DNA of 56,288 nt, from the NCBI GenBank assembly GCA_014874455.1, contig JADBJL010000054.1, positions 1-56,288 on the forward strand. Direction: 5' to 3'. The notes beneath the pieces are model-generated. The model saw only the letters and a program-made list of their open reading frames with translations, made no database searches and was not told the origin of the DNA. Position numbers and translations under genes: made by a program. Shown here piece by piece: positions 51,196 to 56,288 of this stretch. How positions within the stretch are numbered: position 1 is the stretch's first letter; each line of letters begins with the position of its first letter. This DNA is from Thermomicrobiaceae bacterium (GTDB lineage Bacteria; Chloroflexota; Chloroflexia; Thermomicrobiales; Thermomicrobiaceae).

Positions 51196-54012
51196 TCAGC
51201 CGGTCACCTGCAGCGCGGCGGCGATGCCGTTGATGCTGTGATGGATCGCGTCGAGCAGGCGGGCACGCTCGGCGGGGGAAGCGTCAGCCGGCAGCGAGCG
51301 GTAGCGACGGAGCAGGACGACCTGGGCCACGTGCAGGGCGTCGACGTAGGGGTTGCGCAGCTTGATGAGCCGCGGTAGCACGGTTGCCCGCTCGAGCAGC
51401 ACACGTTGCCCGGTGACCTCCAGGATCGCGGCCTCGCTCCGGCGGTACTCGGCGACGATCCGCTCGAAGAGGCTTCGCTCGTTACCGGCGAGCGTCGCGT
51501 ACAGGCGCGCGCACGAGAGGTCGGCGGTTGCAAGGCTGACCTGCGCGTTGTCCAGCACGGCGGCGAAGAACGGCCACCCGCGGTACATGGCGCGCAGCCG
51601 GTCAAGCCCCCCGCGCTCGATCTCGGCTCCGAGCGCCGTGCCCAGGCCGAACCAGCAAGGCAGGTTGATCCGTGCCTGAGTCCAGCTGAAGACCCAGGGG
51701 ATGGCACGCACGTTCTCCAGTCGGAACCCGGCGCCCTGCCCAGCCGAGCGCGTTACCGGGCGGGAGGCCAGGTTCAGGGACTCGAGTTCCCGGAACGGAG
51801 TAATCGAGGTGAAGAGTTCCAGGAATCCCGGCGTGCCCTTGACCAGCTCCTCGTAGGCCCGCTGGGACACCTGAGCCAGCCGCTCCATCGCTTCGACCCA
51901 CTCGTCCGGCGGGTCAGGCTGGTCTCGCTCGAGTGCGGAACGCAACAGTGCGTGGACGACCTGCTCGAGATGCCGCTCGGCAATCGCCGGGTCGAAGTAG
52001 CGGGAGAAAACGACCTCGCCCTGCTCGGTGACTTTCAAGGCCAGCGAGCGCGCCTCGGGCGGCCGCGCCAGGACCGCTCGACCCATCGGCCCGCCCCCGC
52101 GCCCGATCGCCCCACCACGACCGTGGAAGATAACGAGTTCCACCCCGGCTGCGGTGGCGACTCGCGCGAGCGCCTGCTGCGCGCAGTAGATGCGCCAGTT
52201 CGCGGAGAGGTAGCCGCCGTCCTTGTTGCTGTCGGAGTAACCGACCATCACCTGTTGGCGGCCACCGCGCGCCTCCAGCGCGGCCCGGTAGGGCTGGATC
52301 GCGAGGAGACGCTCGAGCACCTCGCCGCAGCGATCCAGTTCCTCGATCTGCTCGAAGAGCGGCACGATGTCGAGCCTGCTCCAGGCCCGAGCCCACTCGC
52401 TTTCCCAGCCGGCCAGCCCGCATTCCCGGGCCAGCAAGAGCACGTTGAGCACGTCGCTCGGCGCCCGGGTCATCGAGATCACGTAGGTCTGGCAGGCACG
52501 CGGCCCGTGGAGACGCTGGATCTCGGCGATCGCCTCCAAGGTCTCGAGCACCTCGCGCGTCTCCGGCGAGAGCGCCTCGCGCGGGAGGGCCAGCGGCGAC
52601 GCAGCCAGCCGCTCGACGAGCAGTCGCTGCCGGCTCGCCTCGTCGAGGGCCAGGTAGCAGGGAACACCCGCCAACCCAAGCAGTTCCGCCACTGCCTCAG
52701 CATGCCGGGCCGCGTGCTGCCGCACCTCGAGCTCAGCGAGGTGAAAGCCGAACAGCTCGACACGGCGGATCAGGTCTTGCAGCGCTCCGGCGGCGATACG
52801 CCCTCCCCGGTGCGTCTCCAGGCTCCTCTGCACCTGGCGCAGATCGGAGAGGAACTCGTCGGGGGACGCGTACGCGCCAGGCTGCCCGGACTCGGTGCGG
52901 CGCAGGCGCTCAGCAATCAACCCCAGCTTGCGCCGGTACGGTTCATCGGCCCACGCCCGCACTGGCTGCAGTCCGAGAGCCTCGCGATCCTGATCGATCG
53001 ACTGGAGCAGCTCCGCTGCTGCTCCCACCAGCCGCTGCGAGACGCTCAGGTCGTGCCCCAGCCGCTGCACCTCATCCTGGTAGCGACGGAGGATCGCGGT
53101 GTGCGCGAGCTGCACCGCCGCGCGGGTGACCGCGGGCGTCACCGCTGGATTCCCGTCACGATCGCCCCCGACCCACGAGCCGAACCGGAGCACGCTGCAA
53201 GCCTCCAGCAGGCCCAGCTCTGGGTAGACCCGTGACAGGGCGGCCTCCAGCGCGCGCCAGAACGCTGGAGCCATCTCGTAGATCGGGCCGACGAGAACCG
53301 CGAGCGTGCTGCGCACCTCGTCCAGCACGCTCGGGCGCTCGGCCCTGGCCTCGGCTGTCTGCCAGATCAGCGTGATCCGGGCGCGCAGCTCTTCCAGCAG
53401 CCAGCTACGCTCGCGCTCCGTGAGCCGGCGATCGTCGAGGGCCGCGATCAGCCTGCCCGCCTGCTCCAGGTGGTGCAGTAGGGTACGTCGCCGGGTCTCC
53501 GATGGGTGCGCCGTCAGGACTGGGTAGACCTGGAGGCGTCGCAGGGCGGTCTGAACTGTCTCGGGCCCGACCTCTCGCGCGCGCAAGGCTGCCAGCGCCG
53601 CCTCGATCGACTCGTGCAGCGGCGGGGCGGCCCGTTCGCGCTCGCGCAGGGTACGGAGACGGTGGTGCTGCTCGGCCAGGTTGATCAGGTGGAAATAGAC
53701 GCTGAACGCACGCACGACGTGGAGGAGCCGGTCGGCCGGTTGCTCCTCAGCCCAGGCCAGGAGATCCGCCATCTCTTGCTGACCTGCGGAGCCTCCCGAT
53801 CGCAGCGCGATCGCCGTTTTGCGCACGTGCTCGACAGCCGCGAAGAGTTCCTCACCTCCCTGTTCCCGCAGCACCTCACCCAGCAGCGAGCCCAGCAGGT
53901 TCACGTCCTGCCGCAAGCCCTCGATCGGCTCGGCGCGTGCCGCGGGCAGTCCATCGCCAGCGGCTGTCCCAGGCACGCGGCCGGAGCCTGCACTCCCTTC
54001 ACTCTCCGCCAT
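51196..54012 (-). CDS. ppc: Phosphoenolpyruvate carboxylase
   Basis: PEPC forms oxaloacetate from PEP and bicarbonate, refilling the TCA cycle. The full-length 938-residue protein shows VLTAHPSETRRRTLL (catalytic His), GGDRDGNP, GYSDSNKDGGYLSANW, the FHGRGGAIGRGGGP loop and RAIPWVFSWTQAR. The C-terminus reads NGIAAALQVTG, close to the conserved NGIAAGMRNTG. It starts with ATG at 54012, with GAGGGG about 9 bases before. A weaker promoter, TTGAGA-18-CATAGC, lies at 54083-54112. Confidence 0.97.
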   Translation of the reverse strand: MAESEGSAGSGRVPGTAAGDGLPAARAEPIEGLRQDVNLLGSLLGEVLREQGGEELFAAVEHVRKTAIALRSGGSAGQQEMADLLAWAEEQPADRLLHVVRAFSVYFHLINLAEQHHRLRTLRERERAAPPLHESIEAALAALRAREVGPETVQTALRRLQVYPVLTAHPSETRRRTLLHHLEQAGRLIAALDDRRLTERERSWLLEELRARITLIWQTAEARAERPSVLDEVRSTLAVLVGPIYEMAPAFWRALEAALSRVYPELGLLEACSVLRFGSWVGGDRDGNPAVTPAVTRAAVQLAHTAILRRYQDEVQRLGHDLSVSQRLVGAAAELLQSIDQDREALGLQPVRAWADEPYRRKLGLIAERLRRTESGQPGAYASPDEFLSDLRQVQRSLETHRGGRIAAGALQDLIRRVELFGFHLAELEVRQHAARHAEAVAELLGLAGVPCYLALDEASRQRLLVERLAASPLALPREALSPETREVLETLEAIAEIQRLHGPRACQTYVISMTRAPSDVLNVLLLARECGLAGWESEWARAWSRLDIVPLFEQIEELDRCGEVLERLLAIQPYRAALEARGGRQQVMVGYSDSNKDGGYLSANWRIYCAQQALARVATAAGVELVIFHGRGGAIGRGGGPMGRAVLARPPEARSLALKVTEQGEVVFSRYFDPAIAERHLEQVVHALLRSALERDQPDPPDEWVEAMERLAQVSQRAYEELVKGTPGFLELFTSITPFRELESLNLASRPVTRSAGQGAGFRLENVRAIPWVFSWTQARINLPCWFGLGTALGAEIERGGLDRLRAMYRGWPFFAAVLDNAQVSLATADLSCARLYATLAGNERSLFERIVAEYRRSEAAILEVTGQRVLLERATVLPRLIKLRNPYVDALHVAQVVLLRRYRSLPADASPAERARLLDAIHHSINGIAAALQVTG

Positions 54013-54082
54013 CCTGGTCTACCCCTCGCTCGATGTGAGACGCGGACGACTCGGTCGAGGCCGAGGCGGTACTCGTGCCGTT

Positions 54083-54112
54083 GCTATGCGCTCGACGAGC
54101 CTACCATCTCAA
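54083..54112 (-). promoter_or_regulatory. Candidate promoter of ppc
   Basis: On the minus strand TTGAGA (54107-54112), 18 bases, CATAGC (54083-54088), about 70 bases before the start codon. Confidence 0.4.
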
Positions 54113-54144
54113 GTGGTGCGCCGACAAAGCGTGGACGAGGTGGC

Positions 54145-54181
54145 CAGCACCGGCATGCCGGTGCTGAAACTCCAGTACAAT
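54145..54181 (+). promoter_or_regulatory. 22-base perfect palindrome and -10 box upstream of coaX
   Basis: Bases 54145-54166 are a perfect palindrome (half-site CAGCACCGGCA). TACAAT follows at 54176-54181 as a good -10. With 17-base spacing the -35 would fall in the centre of the palindrome. The site looks like an operator for a dimeric regulator of coaX, or a DNA cruciform. Confidence 0.55.
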
Positions 54182-54263
54182 GTGGGCAGCGCCGAAGCGA
54201 GGCCGGCTGTCAAGCGCGAGACTCGGCCTCGTGCCTCCTGGACACCAGCAGTGGAGAGTAGCA

Positions 54264-55064
54264 GTGCTCCTGGCGATCGATGTGGGCAACACGAACGTGG
54301 TCTTCGGGCTCTTCGCTGGTGAAGCGCTCCGAACCCGCTGGCGCCTGGCGACGGTTCGCGAGCGCATGCCTGACGAATGGTGGGCGGTTTTGACGACGCT
54401 CGTCGCCGACGAGGGGATCGATTTGCGCCTGGTGAGCGCCGTCGCACTGGCCAGCGTGGTGCCGCCGCTGACCACCGCGCTGACCGAGATGGCGCGGGCG
54501 CGGCTCGGCGTCGAGCCGCTCGTCGTCAACGGCGCGCTCGACTTCGGCTTCGCCGTCCTGGCCGACTATCCGACTGAGGTCGGGGCCGACCGGCTCTGCA
54601 ACGCCGTCGCGGCCTTTGAGCTCTTTGGCGCACCGGCGATCGTCGTCGACTTCGGCACCGGCACGAACTTCGACGTGGTTGGCCCCGAGGGTGGGTACAT
54701 CGGCGGAGCCATCGCGCCAGGCCTGGCGGTCGCCCTCGACGCGCTGGTCAGCCGGGCGGCGCGGCTGGTCGGAGTCGAGCTGAAGGCGCCGCGGCGGGCG
54801 ATCGGCCGGAACACGGTCGAGTGCCTGCAAGCGGGCACCGTGCTCGGCTACGCCGACCTGGTGTCCGGGTTGATCCGTCGCATCAGCGCCGAGCTGCCGT
54901 CGCCGCCGCGGGTGATCGCTACGGGTGGACTCGGCCAGTTGATGGCGCCGCTGATCCCGGAGATCGAGCGCTACGAGCCGGATCTGACCTTGATCGGCCT
55001 GCGGCTCATCTACGAACGAGTGACCGCCCGGCGGGCCAGCGAGTCCGCAGTGCCCTCGAGCTAG
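54264..55064 (+). CDS. coaX: Type III pantothenate kinase
   Basis: CoaX phosphorylates pantothenate, the first step of CoA synthesis. The 266-residue protein of the ASKHA superfamily has LLAIDVGNTNVVFGLFAG at the start, ADYPTEVGADRLCNAVAAF, DFGTGTNFDVV and PGLAVALDAL. Type III enzymes need a monovalent cation and are not inhibited by CoA. GTG at 54264 is chosen because GGAGAG lies 6 bases before and the conserved region starts there. It converges on the M42 gene, overlapping its stop by 4 bases. coaD is at 5.9 kb. Confidence 0.95.
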   Translation: MLLAIDVGNTNVVFGLFAGEALRTRWRLATVRERMPDEWWAVLTTLVADEGIDLRLVSAVALASVVPPLTTALTEMARARLGVEPLVVNGALDFGFAVLADYPTEVGADRLCNAVAAFELFGAPAIVVDFGTGTNFDVVGPEGGYIGGAIAPGLAVALDALVSRAARLVGVELKAPRRAIGRNTVECLQAGTVLGYADLVSGLIRRISAELPSPPRVIATGGLGQLMAPLIPEIERYEPDLTLIGLRLIYERVTARRASESAVPSS

Positions 55065-56176
55065 CCCCAGTCAGTTGCCAGGAAATCCAGGCTGACGCTC
55101 TCGTCGAAGCGCCGGACGGCCGCCTCGAGCAGCGCCAGCGTCGCGGTTACGTCGTTCAGATCCAGCGTCTCGACCGGGCTATGCGAGTAGCGGCGGGGGA
55201 TGTTTACCACGCCGGCCGGAATGCCGCCTCGTACCAAGTGGACGGCAGCGACGTCGGAGGTGCTGCGCGGGAAGAGCGCGAGTTGAACCGGAACCCCCGC
55301 TTCCTGAGCAACACGCAGGAGGAAGTCGCGCATCGCGGGGTTGGCCAGGTGGCCATGGTTGCTTCCCATGCCGCTCGCCAACGCCAGCACCGGCCCTGCG
55401 CCGATCCTGATCCCGAGATCCCGGTGGTAGTCGACGTCCGGCGTGCCTCCCGCCGGTACCGTGTCGATGACGATCGCGGCTGTGGGGGCGAGCCGGTAGC
55501 TCGCCATCTGCGCACCGCGCAGCCCGACCTCTTCCTGCACCGTGACCACAGCCGTCAGCGTGCAGGGAAGCTCGCTGCCGACGAGTCGCTCCAGTAAGAG
55601 GACGAGGACAGCGCAGGAGACACGGTTATCGAGCGCCTTGCCCGAAATGCGGTCAGGGTTGGCGAGTTCGACGACCGGCTCATCATAGGCGACGGCGTCG
55701 CCTACCCTGATCCCGAGGGCACTCACGGCTTGTGCGGAATCGAGGCCGAGATCGACATAAAGATCGCGCAGGGCGGGCACCCGATTGCGCTCCTCGGGGG
55801 TCTGCAGGTGCCCCGCCTTGACACCGATGACGCCGCGGTACCCCCGGATCCGCACGTGCCGGCCCACGAGCAAGCTTTCGATCGTGCCCCCGACTTTCTC
55901 GAGGCGGAGGAAGCCGTCTGGCTCGATGCTCTTGACCAGGAGGCCGATCTCGTCGGAGTGGGCAGACACCATGAGGTGACGCGCCTGCTTCCGCTCTGTG
56001 CGAGTAGCGAAGAGGTTCCCATAGCTGTCCACTTCGAGGTGATCGACGAGCGGGTGGAGCAATTCGACCAGCCGCGCGACGACCGGTTGCTCGTGGCCGG
56101 AGACGCCGTCGATCGCGGCGAGCTCGGCCGTGAGGTCGCGTATCCGGCGCTTGAGCTGAAGCGTCTTGTCCTCCAT
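55061..56176 (-). CDS. M42 family metallo-aminopeptidase
   Basis: This 371-residue enzyme is an M42-type aminopeptidase (often named deblocking aminopeptidase or, wrongly, endoglucanase M). The metal ligands are seen in VSAHSDEIGLLV (His and Asp), GKALDNRVSCAV (bridging Asp), VQEEVGLRGA (two Glu), VIDTVPAGGTP and YSHSPVETLDL (final His). It forms dodecameric shells that trim peptides inside the cell. GGGAG precedes the ATG at 56176. It adds to the peptide-degrading enzymes of the window. Confidence 0.93.
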   Translation of the reverse strand: MEDKTLQLKRRIRDLTAELAAIDGVSGHEQPVVARLVELLHPLVDHLEVDSYGNLFATRTERKQARHLMVSAHSDEIGLLVKSIEPDGFLRLEKVGGTIESLLVGRHVRIRGYRGVIGVKAGHLQTPEERNRVPALRDLYVDLGLDSAQAVSALGIRVGDAVAYDEPVVELANPDRISGKALDNRVSCAVLVLLLERLVGSELPCTLTAVVTVQEEVGLRGAQMASYRLAPTAAIVIDTVPAGGTPDVDYHRDLGIRIGAGPVLALASGMGSNHGHLANPAMRDFLLRVAQEAGVPVQLALFPRSTSDVAAVHLVRGGIPAGVVNIPRRYSHSPVETLDLNDVTATLALLEAAVRRFDESVSLDFLATDWG

Positions 56177-56216
56177 CTCGACTCCCTTCGGTCGTAACGC
56201 TGCCCGCCCAGCGGGC

Positions 56217-56222
56217 TATAAT
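56217..56222 (+). promoter_or_regulatory. Consensus -10 box at the right edge
   Basis: A perfect TATAAT at 56217-56222 lies between the M42 gene and a possible new plus-strand gene. No clear -35 stands 16-18 bases upstream. Confidence 0.4.
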
Positions 56223-56258
56223 ACGCGGTGCAAGCAGCGGAGCATCAGGGGTTGCCGG

Positions 56259-56288
56259 ATGCGGAGGACGTGGTCACCCCATGAGGAG
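56259..56288 (+). CDS. Possible start of a gene running off the window
   Basis: ATG at 56259 has AGGGG 7 bases upstream and stays open to the end of the window (ten codons, MRRTWSPHEE). A perfect TATAAT lies 37 bases before it. Another ATG at 56281 is a weaker alternative. No family can be read from so few codons. Confidence 0.35.
   Translation, partial: MRRTWSPHEE

Noticed and set aside
51406-53235. 609-residue open frame antisense to ppc
   Set aside because: The minus strand encodes full-length PEP carboxylase; this frame is a shadow.

Overview
This 56.3 kb window looks like an ordinary stretch of the chromosome of a high-GC, probably thermophilic Chloroflexota bacterium, most like the Thermomicrobia (Thermomicrobium/Sphaerobacter group). 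That placement is inference. It rests on the high GC, the many GTG starts, strong GGAGG-type ribosome sites, Pro/Thr-rich linkers in surface proteins, and the mix of actinobacterial-type modules (CysM-CysO-Mec, a PASTA kinase, a coiled-coil protein next to coaD) with diderm-independent housekeeping genes. About 48 protein genes are supported. I see no rRNA, tRNA, CRISPR array, insertion sequence or prophage.

Layout. 0.2-6.9 kb: rpmB, prfA-prmC, a nucleotide-binding Rossmann protein coupled to thpR, a small zinc ribbon, pheA, then rsmD-coaD-coiled-coil protein. 7.0-15.1 kb: a sigma-like protein, then a peptide ABC importer (binding protein and two permeases, no ATPases), an APC-type permease and an M24 peptidase. 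15.1-18.0 kb: a membrane-anchored degenerate metallo-beta-lactamase-like protein and a PASTA Ser/Thr kinase. 18.3-22.8 kb: cysteine synthase, a sulfur-carrier protein and a JAMM protease (cysteine made on a carrier protein), then obg and a zinc alcohol dehydrogenase. 22.8-28.1 kb: Rel (p)ppGpp enzyme, moaA, and a sulfide:quinone oxidoreductase-like flavoprotein with a DUF1641 partner. 28.4-36.0 kb: M24 and M20 peptidases, an HxlR regulator, an O-antigen-ligase-like protein, a CocE-type hydrolase and a class V aminotransferase. 36.0-42.3 kb: a homocysteine methyltransferase/MTHFR fusion, an ECF sigma factor with a large anti-sigma factor, a CPBP protease and ParB. 42.3-51.2 kb: glycyl-tRNA synthetase, a Xer-type recombinase, alanine dehydrogenase, rseP, ispG, a PfkB kinase and queG. 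51.2-56.2 kb: PEP carboxylase, coaX and an M42 peptidase, with a possible new gene starting at the right edge.

How it fits together. Many genes serve amino-acid and peptide use: oligopeptide uptake, four metallopeptidases and a CocE-type hydrolase, alanine dehydrogenase and an aminotransferase. Sulfur and one-carbon metabolism is represented by carrier-protein cysteine synthesis, the methionine-forming fusion and sulfide oxidation. CoA synthesis has both coaX and coaD. Surface signalling is represented by the PASTA kinase, the ECF/anti-sigma pair and two intramembrane proteases. Good sigma70-like promoters with 17-base spacers can be read in front of several units.

The most unusual observations are: a Rel enzyme with a complete hydrolase site but an ExDD synthetase motif; a Xer-type recombinase whose catalytic lysine is replaced by asparagine; a CysO-like carrier with one extra residue after Gly-Gly next to its JAMM protease; an anti-sigma factor with an Ig-like domain and a duplicated extracellular module; and a 22-base perfect palindrome over the coaX promoter. 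No whole new multi-gene system is evident.
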